A DNA stretch of 64,000 nt from Rhodopirellula sp. (GTDB lineage Bacteria > Planctomycetota > Planctomycetia > Pirellulales > Pirellulaceae): assembly GCA_002701385.1 (NCBI GenBank), contig NZVD01000081.1:6018-70017 (forward strand), given 5' to 3'. The position numbers were made by a program, and so were the translations under genes. Of this stretch, positions 1 through 8,826 are shown in pieces (within the stretch, counting starts at the first letter, position 1; the number at the start of each line of letters is the position of its first letter). Under the pieces are notes generated by a model. It was given only the letters and a program-made list of their open reading frames with translations. It ran no database searches and was not told the DNA's origin.

Positions 1-2
1 TG

Positions 3-53
3 GTCTGCGGCGCCTTCATGCTATTGATTTACTCGTTTAAATCCGAAGAGTGA
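3..53 (+). CDS. 3' end of an upstream CDS (truncated by window edge), hydrophobic C-terminus VCGAFMLLIYSFKSEE*
   Basis: Open frame from window start to TGA with a membrane-like C-terminus; too short to identify. Confidence 0.3.
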   Translation, partial: VCGAFMLLIYSFKSEE

Positions 54-108
54 GGCAATTAACGAGTTAATCATTTGGTAATTGGACATTAAACAATTGT
101 CTAAATAC

Positions 109-936
109 CTATAACTGTTCCAACACTTCGGTCAGCACCAAACCATTGGTGCCTACACCTTCGCCACCATGGATCGTTGGATTACCCTGCCAGTCGGTGA
201 ATGTACCCCCGGATTCCACCATCACCGGTAAGATCGCGGCGGCATCCCATACATTCATGATCGCATCGACCATGACCTCCGCCCGGCCCGTAGCAACCAG
301 CAGATAACCATAGGCATCTCCCCAGGTTCGCGTAATATAAGCAAGCTCTTCTAGTGCCAGATAATTTCGACCTCGATTCACTTCGTAGTACGTACTTACC
401 TGAGACGTGACAAAACAGCTTTCGGCTAAGCTCGAGGTGTTCGAAACTTTTGGAATGACCAAGTCGCTGTCCCCCTGCACATAACGTGCGCCTACTCCCA
501 CTTCAGCAAAAATCAATTCATCCAGTGCTGGAATATAAATCACACCGATAGAACTCTCATTACTACATTCCACCCCTACTAAGGTGGCATAAAGTGGTAC
601 ACCACAAATAAAGGATTTCGTGCCATCGATGGGGTCAACAATCCAGCGGTACTCCGAAGTCCCTTCCACGCTTTCAAATTCCTCGCCCACGATGGAATCC
701 TCGGGAAAAGTAGACTGGATACGTTCCCTCAGGAGTAATTCAGCCTCTTTATCGGCCACCGTGACGGGAGAACGGTCATTCTTTTTCTCGACCTGTAATT
801 CTGTCTTTTGAAATCGCTCCAATGTCTGCTGGCCAGCTTCCATCGCAAAGCGCACCGCGGCCAAAAGGCGAGTTGAGAACTCCCCGTCTAAGGTATGTAA
901 CAGCGAATTCAGACGTTCCGGCGTAAGTTTATTCAT
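109..936 (-). CDS. Inositol monophosphatase family / histidinol-phosphatase-like protein
   Basis: IMPase motifs GEE and WIVDPIDGTKSF, and WDAAAILPVMVESGG near the C-terminus. Confidence 0.88.
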   Translation of the reverse strand: MNKLTPERLNSLLHTLDGEFSTRLLAAVRFAMEAGQQTLERFQKTELQVEKKNDRSPVTVADKEAELLLRERIQSTFPEDSIVGEEFESVEGTSEYRWIVDPIDGTKSFICGVPLYATLVGVECSNESSIGVIYIPALDELIFAEVGVGARYVQGDSDLVIPKVSNTSSLAESCFVTSQVSTYYEVNRGRNYLALEELAYITRTWGDAYGYLLVATGRAEVMVDAIMNVWDAAAILPVMVESGGTFTDWQGNPTIHGGEGVGTNGLVLTEVLEQL

Positions 937-941
937 TTGCG

Positions 942-2324
942 TTATTCTGAATTTGCGTCTAACAGTTCTTTGACAACTCTGTCCAGTGACTTCAGTCCCA
1001 GGTCTCGATCAACTTCATAGTATCCAGCCTTATAGTGGACAATGCGTCCTTTGGCATCGAGCACAATGAACAGAGGCAGCTTAGCGCCAGCTCCGCGAGG
1101 ATCACCAATTTTTCCGATGTAACCTTTAACATCCGCTACAATCGGAAAACTAAGATTCATAAACAAGGCAAACTTCCGGGCATTCACTCGAACCCGGGAC
1201 CGTTCTGCGGGGTCTTCCAACAAAGGATTAGAAACGACACCAACAACCTGAACACCTTGCTCTTTATATTTTCGATAAAGGAAGTCCAAATAGCCAACTT
1301 GTCCATAGGGTTGCTCCAGAGGACTGGAACGATATTCCCAAAAGTGTAATACGGTCACGCCCTCTGCCAGCGATTCATCCGAATAGCTATCGCCGCGATA
1401 CAATTCAAAACCGGGGGCTTCGACGACTTTGCCAATGGCACGAGTCATGAGTGTGGCCACACCACCACTCCGCCCCTTCTGAGTTTTAAGGTCTGCTTGA
1501 GCCAGTCTGGCAACAGCACTCAGTGGTGTTGCGTCTGCGACCGAAACTAATCGGTCGATGTCACCTCGAAATGTTTCGATCTGTTCGTCATCCCAGACAA
1601 TCTCTTTTTCTAATCGGTCGATATCCACTTTCGTACGGAATTTATTAAACACGTCAAACGCGGTTGCAACTTTCAATCGAGCTTCGTCTTCCAGAATCTG
1701 GACATTTTTCAGATCGTATTCGAGATCAAATCGATCTCCGCGCCCGATCGTGACATTCTCACGCAGCCGAACAATATACCCCTGATCATTCACCCAGAAT
1801 GTTCGTTTGACTCCAAAATTGGTGAAGCCTAAAACTCGCCAGGCTTCTTGCCCATTTACCGTTTGTCGCTCTGTAACCCGATACGTCACAGGCCCCTGTT
1901 TCCAAATTGACTCTTGATTTAATTCCTGCCCATCGGCCAACTGTGGCAATGTAACGGCAACAAATGCTTTTAATTCATCATTGATATACAACACTTGAGG
2001 ATTGTTTCGCGAGGCGGTGGCAGCCTGAACATTGAGGCCGTTTCCGTCAAGCCATTGCGAGGTACCATAACTGTGAGGCCAGGGCACGCTGCCTCGCCCA
2101 TCCTCGACAATAATCCAGTGCAGTGCTCCCCCGTTATCACTGGCATCCCGTACGGCAGCCAGAGTAAAGCGTTTGGTCGTGGCTACCGGATCCCCTTTTT
2201 CACCGATCATTTGGCCTGAATAGGTTAGTAATTCCGCACCCATGAGCTGTGCATGGAAACCACCAGCAATCAAAACTACTAGAACAAGGTATCGAATTAG
2301 CTTCGAAGAGGAAAACAATCCCAT
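942..2324 (-). CDS. Secreted protein with C-terminal thioredoxin-like/redoxin domain lacking the CXXC motif
   Basis: N-terminal signal peptide; C-terminal VTVLHFWEYRSSPL...VVGVVSNP...PLFIVLDAKGRIVHYKAGY resembles TlpA/ResA-type redoxins. Confidence 0.65.
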   Translation of the reverse strand: MGLFSSSKLIRYLVLVVLIAGGFHAQLMGAELLTYSGQMIGEKGDPVATTKRFTLAAVRDASDNGGALHWIIVEDGRGSVPWPHSYGTSQWLDGNGLNVQAATASRNNPQVLYINDELKAFVAVTLPQLADGQELNQESIWKQGPVTYRVTERQTVNGQEAWRVLGFTNFGVKRTFWVNDQGYIVRLRENVTIGRGDRFDLEYDLKNVQILEDEARLKVATAFDVFNKFRTKVDIDRLEKEIVWDDEQIETFRGDIDRLVSVADATPLSAVARLAQADLKTQKGRSGGVATLMTRAIGKVVEAPGFELYRGDSYSDESLAEGVTVLHFWEYRSSPLEQPYGQVGYLDFLYRKYKEQGVQVVGVVSNPLLEDPAERSRVRVNARKFALFMNLSFPIVADVKGYIGKIGDPRGAGAKLPLFIVLDAKGRIVHYKAGYYEVDRDLGLKSLDRVVKELLDANSE

Positions 2325-2635
2325 CTATCTAACTTTCAAAAGAGTTTTACAAGACTTAGACTCTCTAATTGCCAAAGTTGAGCAGCAAACAAACGAATCA
2401 CTTCAATCCGTGTTGGCAATTTAAGTGATTCCTTGATTTTAGTCCCAGAAAATGTCCGATGCGAGTATGCAGTCTGGTTGATTAGGCAGGATTCGGGGAT
2501 GAATTCACTAAAATTCATGCAAAATCAGACTAAGTGAACCCGTTGCAGAGACCGGTTATCCGGTTATACTTAGCTTTTCCACTTGGTAAAAAGTTGGCCA
2601 GTTATACAGAACCATTATTTAGAGGAATGCAACTC

Positions 2636-2890
2636 ATGGCTCGAGTTTGCGAAATTTGCGGTAAGCAGGCACAGATCGGCAATTCGGTTGAAACCCGTGG
2701 TAAAGCTAAGTATTTAGGTGGTGTTGGTACGAAAATAACCGGGATTACACGCCGAAAATTCAAGCCAAACCTACAACGAATCCGCGTCCAACAATCTGAC
2801 GGAACGGTTAAACGTATGCGAGTTTGCACTCAATGTATCCGTAGCGGATTAGTTCGTAAGGCAGTCGCAGTTAAGCCATTTGAGGTTTAG
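2636..2890 (+). CDS. rpmB: 50S ribosomal protein L28
   Basis: MARVCEICGKQAQIGN...RRKFKPNLQRIRV...RVCTQCIRSG; Zn-ribbon type L28. Internal start chosen within ORF 2534..2890. Confidence 0.93.
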   Translation: MARVCEICGKQAQIGNSVETRGKAKYLGGVGTKITGITRRKFKPNLQRIRVQQSDGTVKRMRVCTQCIRSGLVRKAVAVKPFEV

Positions 2891-2944
2891 ACTGTAGGGG
2901 ACTCGCTGTGCTGTTACATGGCGATTATTCCGGTAAAAGCTAAC

Positions 2945-3032
2945 TCCCGAAACACCAATTGGTTTGCCAGTGGCGCACCAAAGTCGGCTCATCACACAAT
3001 AGATGACCGGTGGTCTGTTTCGGGATTTTTTT
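2945..3032 (+). terminator. Multibranched terminator/attenuator-like structure between rpmB and gatC
   Basis: 10-bp closing stem TCCCGAAACA/TGTTTCGGGA followed directly by T7; inner hairpins TTGGT..ACCAA and GGcTCATC..GATGACC. Confidence 0.55.
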
Positions 3033-3058
3033 GTTTCCAGATTCAACAGGAACTAACC

Positions 3059-3349
3059 ATGTCGCTAACACGCCAGGACGTAGAGAAAGTCGCCTTACTG
3101 GCTCGGCTGAAATTCAATGAGGACGGACTGGATAAAATGACTGACCACATGGTCCAGATCATCCAGTACGTTGACAAACTATCCGAATTAGACACCGAAG
3201 ATGTTCAGCCAATGGCCCACGCTCTGGATATTTACAATGCTCTGGCCGAAGATGAACCTCGCCCCAGTCTGTCCCGCGAAGATGCGCTCAAAAATGCTCC
3301 CAAACGGGATGAAGAGTGTTTCCGTGTTCCGGCAGTTTTAGGAGAGTAA
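3059..3349 (+). CDS. gatC: Asp-tRNA(Asn)/Glu-tRNA(Gln) amidotransferase subunit C
   Basis: MSLTRQDVEKVALLARLKFNEDGLDKMTDHMVQIIQYVDKLSELDTEDVQPMAH; adjacent to gatA and gatB. Confidence 0.92.
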   Translation: MSLTRQDVEKVALLARLKFNEDGLDKMTDHMVQIIQYVDKLSELDTEDVQPMAHALDIYNALAEDEPRPSLSREDALKNAPKRDEECFRVPAVLGE

Positions 3350-3404
3350 CGCCAGGCCTGATGTCTTTTGCTTCCGGGTAAAACTAATTGGCAAAGTAAA
3401 TTAC

Positions 3405-4907
3405 ATGTCCATCATCCAAAAAACAGCAACTGAACAACTCGCCTTGTTAAATTCTGGTGAGCTAACAAGTGTCGAACTGACTCAGGCCTACCTGAATCAG
3501 ATTGAACAGGTCGACGGTCAGGTAGGAGCGTTTCTGCGAGTGGAAACTGAGTCCGCACTCGCTCAAGCGGCAGCTATTGACCAAAAACGAGCGACAGAAG
3601 CCCCGCTTGGAAAATTAGCCGGCTTACCTGTAGCCATAAAAGACATCCTGTGTACTAAAGACACACCTACGACATGTGGATCTCGGATGCTGGAGAATTT
3701 CCAACCACCTTATAATGCTACGGTGGTGGAGAAAATTCGGGCAGCCGATGGCGTCATTCTCGGAAGAACGAACATGGATGAATTCGCCATGGGAAGTTCG
3801 ACGGAGAATTCTGCCTATCAAACCACTCAAAACCCCTGGGATACCGCTCGTATTCCAGGAGGCAGTAGTGGTGGGGCTGCTGCCTGTGTTTCGGCCGATA
3901 TGGCTCCGCTCTCAGTTGGCACCGATACTGGCGGTTCCATTCGGCAACCTGCCGCACTTTGTGGTTGCGTGGGACTCAAACCAACCTACGGACGAGTAAG
4001 TCGCTACGGCCTGATCGCCTTTGCCAGCAGTCTGGACCAAATTGGACCTCTTGCCCGCACTGTCGAAGACACGGCATTACTACTTGAAGTTTTAGCAGGC
4101 CACGACCCGCTCGATTCCACTTCAGTCAAGCAACCCACTCCCGCTTACAGCGAGACGGTCAAACAGCCTTTGGAGAATCTCACACTGGGAGTGGTGGATC
4201 GACATTTCGGTGCAGGAATCGATCCTGAAATCGAGACTGCAGTGCAATCCGCCATTCAGGTCTATGAATCACTGGGTGCGACCATTAAGCACATTGCGAT
4301 GCCACATGCTGACTACGGCATCGCCACCTACTACATCATTGCTCCCTGTGAAGCCTCGAGTAATCTGGCTCGATATGACGGTGCTCATTACGGTTATCGA
4401 ACCGATCAGGCAGAAGTGGTCGCTGAACTCGCCGAAGACGGTAGTGACGAGGGCCCATTGGTTCGCATGTACCGTAAAACTCGTAGTGAAGGATTTGGCG
4501 AAGAAGTTCAGCGTCGGATCATGCTTGGAACCTATGCGTTAAGCGAAGGCTATTACGACGCGTTTTACCTTAAGGCACTGAAAGTTCGCCGACTAATTCG
4601 ACAGGATTATGATGCTGCGTTCGAAGAGGTCGATATGATCATTGGGCCGGTCACAGCCAACCCTGCCTTTGCACAAGGGGAAAAAACCAGTGACCCTATG
4701 GCCATGTATCTGGAGGACCTGTACACCGTCACCGCCAATCTTGCAGGTGTTGCAGGAATTTCCCTGCCGTGTGGATTCACTTCTTCCGGACTGCCGATAG
4801 GTCTACAGCTTCAAGCGGCTCCCTTCCAGGAAGAAAAATTACTACGTGCCGCCCAGATGTATCAGGCAGCCACAGACTTTCACACACGGAGGCCTGAACT
4901 GTCATGA
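3405..4907 (+). CDS. gatA: Asp-tRNA(Asn)/Glu-tRNA(Gln) amidotransferase subunit A
   Basis: Amidase signature GGSSGGAAACVSADMAPLSVGTDTGGSIRQPAALCG. Confidence 0.97.
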   Translation: MSIIQKTATEQLALLNSGELTSVELTQAYLNQIEQVDGQVGAFLRVETESALAQAAAIDQKRATEAPLGKLAGLPVAIKDILCTKDTPTTCGSRMLENFQPPYNATVVEKIRAADGVILGRTNMDEFAMGSSTENSAYQTTQNPWDTARIPGGSSGGAAACVSADMAPLSVGTDTGGSIRQPAALCGCVGLKPTYGRVSRYGLIAFASSLDQIGPLARTVEDTALLLEVLAGHDPLDSTSVKQPTPAYSETVKQPLENLTLGVVDRHFGAGIDPEIETAVQSAIQVYESLGATIKHIAMPHADYGIATYYIIAPCEASSNLARYDGAHYGYRTDQAEVVAELAEDGSDEGPLVRMYRKTRSEGFGEEVQRRIMLGTYALSEGYYDAFYLKALKVRRLIRQDYDAAFEEVDMIIGPVTANPAFAQGEKTSDPMAMYLEDLYTVTANLAGVAGISLPCGFTSSGLPIGLQLQAAPFQEEKLLRAAQMYQAATDFHTRRPELS

Positions 4908-6376
4908 GTGAATTCTCCTACGAAATTGTCATTGGTCTGGAAGTCCACGTTCAACTGAAGACAAAAACCAAACTCTTCTGTCGTTGCCGTACAGAATTCG
5001 GCAATCCTCCAAATACTCAAACCTGTCCGGTTTGTCTAGGAATGCCGGGTTCGTTGCCTGTAATGAATAAAAAGGCATATTTCCTGAGTATGAGAACTGC
5101 TTTGGCACTGAATTGTGGAATTCCAAAATTCACTAAATGGGACCGTAAAAATTACTTCTACCCAGACTTGCCTAAAGGGTATCAAACCAGCCAATTTGAT
5201 CTCCCGATGAGCGAAGAAGGCTATCTTGATATTAAATCTACCAAGGATGAATTCGAGCCACGCCGAGTGCGAATCATCCGGGCACATCTGGAAGAAGATG
5301 CCGGCAAGAGCATGCACGATGAGGCTGCCGGTAAAGGAGATAGTCGCATCGACTTAAACCGTACAGGTACTCCACTCTTGGAGATCGTCAGCTATCCGGA
5401 CATGCGTAGCGCCGCTGAAGCCAAAGCATACATGCAGGAGTTAAGGTTATTGCTTACCTATCTGGATGTCTCTGACTGCAATATGCAGGAAGGATCATTG
5501 CGTTGCGATGCAAATGTCAATCTACATATCACTACAGACGATGGAGTGATTGCCACGCCCATTGTTGAAATCAAAAACATGAATAGTTTTCGCAGTGTGG
5601 AACGTGGTATCGAGTATGAAGCTAAGCGACAGTACGATGTCTGGCAGGAAACCGGTAAAGTCCTCGGAGAACTCCCGAAACAAACCCGAGGCTGGGATGA
5701 TTCGGCGCAGGTTACTCGATCGCAACGAGAAAAAGAAGAATCAGCAGACTATCGTTATTTCCCATGCCCGGATCTCGTGCCCGTCATTGTAACCGACCAA
5801 CAGATCGAGGAAGTGCGTCAGGAAATCGGTGAATTACCATCAGCCTTGCGTGAACGCCTACAAAATGAATTCGGGCTGACGGTCTATACAGCAGATGTCA
5901 TCGTCAATCAGGGGCTCAGTCTAGTCGAGTATTATTTAGAGTTGGCTGCCGCTGCCGGGGATAACAAACTTGCCGGCAATTGGGTGCAGGGTGAAGTTCT
6001 ACGTATTCTCAATGATCAGGAAATTGAAATTGAGGACTTCCCTATCGATGCCGGACGGCTGGCTGAATTGCTTAAGTTAGTTCAGGCTGGAGACCTCGAC
6101 AGTTCCAAAGCCAAAGATGTGTTTGCGGCAATGCTTACCTCTGATAGCTCTGCAGCTGACGTGATCAAAGAACTTGGCATCGAAAAAGTCGATGAAGGCG
6201 CTCTGGAAGCCCTATGTCAAGTGTTGGTGGAACGCAATCAACGCATTGTGGATGATGTAAAGAGTGGGAACGAAAAGGCCGTTGGTGCTTTAATCGGACA
6301 GGCCAAGAAAGAAAACCCAAATGTCAATCCTGGCCAAGTGCGTCAAATCTGTTTAGAGATCATCAACAACCTGTAA
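4904..6376 (+). CDS. gatB: Asp-tRNA(Asn)/Glu-tRNA(Gln) amidotransferase subunit B
   Basis: YEIVIGLEVHVQLKTKTKLFC...NTQTCPVCLGMPGSLPV; ATGA overlap with gatA. Confidence 0.97.
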   Translation: MSEFSYEIVIGLEVHVQLKTKTKLFCRCRTEFGNPPNTQTCPVCLGMPGSLPVMNKKAYFLSMRTALALNCGIPKFTKWDRKNYFYPDLPKGYQTSQFDLPMSEEGYLDIKSTKDEFEPRRVRIIRAHLEEDAGKSMHDEAAGKGDSRIDLNRTGTPLLEIVSYPDMRSAAEAKAYMQELRLLLTYLDVSDCNMQEGSLRCDANVNLHITTDDGVIATPIVEIKNMNSFRSVERGIEYEAKRQYDVWQETGKVLGELPKQTRGWDDSAQVTRSQREKEESADYRYFPCPDLVPVIVTDQQIEEVRQEIGELPSALRERLQNEFGLTVYTADVIVNQGLSLVEYYLELAAAAGDNKLAGNWVQGEVLRILNDQEIEIEDFPIDAGRLAELLKLVQAGDLDSSKAKDVFAAMLTSDSSAADVIKELGIEKVDEGALEALCQVLVERNQRIVDDVKSGNEKAVGALIGQAKKENPNVNPGQVRQICLEIINNL

Positions 6377-6427
6377 GTTACGCGACGTTTCAAGCCCGGA
6401 ACTTATCAATCATAGTAGAGAGCGATC

Positions 6428-7783
6428 ATGACGTCACAGGATGAGTTCTCCGATGCCCAACAGCTTGCCGACTGGGACCGCGAACACGTCTGGCATGCCT
6501 TTACGCAAATGCAGGATTACGAACCGCTCATTGTCACTCATGCCAGCGGTTGTGTACTCACGGATATCGAGGGCAGGGAACTGATCGATGGAGTTAGCAG
6601 TGTTTGGTGCAATGTCCATGGGCATCGACACCCCGTCATCGATTCGGCCATTCGTGAGCAGTTGAATAAAGTCGCTCACGTCACATCCTTGGGAATGTCA
6701 AATCCAACCACCATTGAATTGGCTCGACGACTGGCAGAAATTACCCCCGACGGCTTGGAGCATACATTTTTTTCGGGAGACGGTGCCAGCAGTGTGGAAG
6801 TTGCCTTAAAAATGGCATTTCAATATTGGCACCAGCGGGAAGACCCTCGGCCACAAAAAAACACCTATATAGCACTTGGGTCAGCCTACCATGGTGATAC
6901 TCTTGGAAGTGTCAGTGTTGGTGGAGTGGCACGATTTCATGAGATGTTTGAGCCATTGCTCTTCAATGTCATTCGTGTTGACAATCCCAATACTTATCGC
7001 TTGCCAGAGGGCGTTTCTGCCACCGACGCCACGGCCTATTATTTAGACAAGTTGGAATCCACATTAGCCACTCACCACCAACAAGTGGCAGCGATGGTCA
7101 TCGAGCCATTAGTACAGGGCGCAGCCGGGTTAATTATGCAACCGGAAGGATATCTGCGAGGAGTCCGAGAGCTGACTCGGAAATACGACGTCTTGCTCAT
7201 TGCCGATGAAGTGGCCGTCGGGTTCGGACGGACTGGGAAAATGTTTGCTTGTGAACATGAGTCGGTCAACCCAGACATCATGTGTTTAGCGAAGGGGTTA
7301 ACTGGTGGCTATCTGGCCATGTCAGCGACGATCGCTACCACGGAAATTTGGAATACATTTTTAGGTTCCGGCCTGAAGACCTTCTATCACGGACATACGT
7401 ACGCTGGCAATCCTCTGGCAGCCGCCGCCGCCTTGGCCACTCTGGATATTTTCCACGACGAAGCAACTTTGGAAAACGTCGCAACGCGAAGCCAGGAGCT
7501 ACGTGAAGCTCTGGAAACGCGTATCGCATCACACCCGCTGGTGGGCAACATCCGACAACGCGGGCTCATTGCGGCGATCGAATTAGTTGCCGACAAGGCG
7601 ACCAAGGATCCACTCAACGCCACCTTAGGCACTGGATACAAAGTCTGTCAGGCCGCATTGGACAAAGGAGTTTGGCTACGTCCCCTCCGAGACACACTTG
7701 TCATCATGCCACCACTGAGTATTAATCAGCAGCAACTACAGCAAATCGTCGATGCAGTTGATTACGGATTGAATCAGCTGTAG
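6428..7783 (+). CDS. bioA: Adenosylmethionine-8-amino-7-oxononanoate aminotransferase
   Basis: Class III aminotransferase; DREHVWHAFTQMQDYEPLIV, LIADEVAVGFGRTGKMFACEH, CLAKGLTGGYLAMSAT. Confidence 0.92.
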   Translation: MTSQDEFSDAQQLADWDREHVWHAFTQMQDYEPLIVTHASGCVLTDIEGRELIDGVSSVWCNVHGHRHPVIDSAIREQLNKVAHVTSLGMSNPTTIELARRLAEITPDGLEHTFFSGDGASSVEVALKMAFQYWHQREDPRPQKNTYIALGSAYHGDTLGSVSVGGVARFHEMFEPLLFNVIRVDNPNTYRLPEGVSATDATAYYLDKLESTLATHHQQVAAMVIEPLVQGAAGLIMQPEGYLRGVRELTRKYDVLLIADEVAVGFGRTGKMFACEHESVNPDIMCLAKGLTGGYLAMSATIATTEIWNTFLGSGLKTFYHGHTYAGNPLAAAAALATLDIFHDEATLENVATRSQELREALETRIASHPLVGNIRQRGLIAAIELVADKATKDPLNATLGTGYKVCQAALDKGVWLRPLRDTLVIMPPLSINQQQLQQIVDAVDYGLNQL

Positions 7784-7812
7784 CGACAGTCTCCCGCAGC
7801 CACCACCGGAGA

Positions 7813-8826
7813 CTACTGACGCACCGACTTGGTCCCGTGAGGTGAGGCAGAAATATATAATCCTTCAGGAAGTGGGCGGCCCGCACAGGCATAGCCCATC
7901 GGAAACAATCGCGATTTAACCCGGCGAAATTCCTCGAAGCTATCCGGGTACACCCATACTGTCACCGTCGTCGTCTCGGGAACGGTACGCTTGATGAACT
8001 GTAAAAACTGAGAGCCATCTTTGAGAGCCAATGCGACTGGTTCCCCCATAGAGGTGTCTACCGGAATCAATTCCAGTTTGATCATCTCTATTTTCTGTTC
8101 TAAGCGCGGGCCGTTGCGTGTCTTTATAACATCGTTGGTATACCCCAATTCATATCGGAGTCGATAGCCAGACACAGGGCCAATCGTCTCAGTGATTCGT
8201 GGATGTTGATGGAGTTTATGTACTTTACTTTGAGCATCTCGCTGCATCCGATCTACTAACTCATCAAACGGCACATAAGAAATAGAACCGTTCTCGAGTC
8301 GAAAATGCATCTCCTTACCGAATACGGTCTTGGCCATCGGAGTTGGCATGTGTTCTATCACATGAACTTCCGGTTTCATCTGCTGAAGCACCTGGCGACT
8401 ACGGATTAACTCTCCCAGTTCTTTGGACATCGCTTCGTACTGAGAATTCAAGGCGAGACTGGCCTGACTTTCCGTCGTCAAAGCCTGTTGTCTGGATGCC
8501 AACTTGGCCTCTGCTAACGTGATCGAATTTAACATGCGATCACGTTCCAGCTTACGGTATTTCAATTCAAACTCTTGTTTGGACAGCGTATCATCCAATT
8601 CTAGAATGCTGTCCTCCACACGAATGGCCATCGACTCCGCGTCCTTCACCTGTTGCTGTGTCACTTTGGTAATTTCCGGCAATTCCGGTTGTTCTACCAA
8701 AGCATCACGAGCACGCATCATGACGACAATGACCAGGATAATTAAAATCCCGACCAAATTAGCCACGATGTCCTGGAAGGAGTCGAGTCCTCCAATTCCT
8801 TGTTCGCCTGTTCGTCTCTTACTCAT
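7813..8826 (-). CDS. Single-TM, coiled-coil TolR/ExbD-like protein (partner of upstream ExbB/MotA-like channel)
   Basis: N-terminal TM (DIVANLVGILIILVIVVMM) then coiled coil and C-terminal globular region; TAATG coupling with upstream gene. Confidence 0.55.
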   Translation of the reverse strand: MSKRRTGEQGIGGLDSFQDIVANLVGILIILVIVVMMRARDALVEQPELPEITKVTQQQVKDAESMAIRVEDSILELDDTLSKQEFELKYRKLERDRMLNSITLAEAKLASRQQALTTESQASLALNSQYEAMSKELGELIRSRQVLQQMKPEVHVIEHMPTPMAKTVFGKEMHFRLENGSISYVPFDELVDRMQRDAQSKVHKLHQHPRITETIGPVSGYRLRYELGYTNDVIKTRNGPRLEQKIEMIKLELIPVDTSMGEPVALALKDGSQFLQFIKRTVPETTTVTVWVYPDSFEEFRRVKSRLFPMGYACAGRPLPEGLYISASPHGTKSVRQ

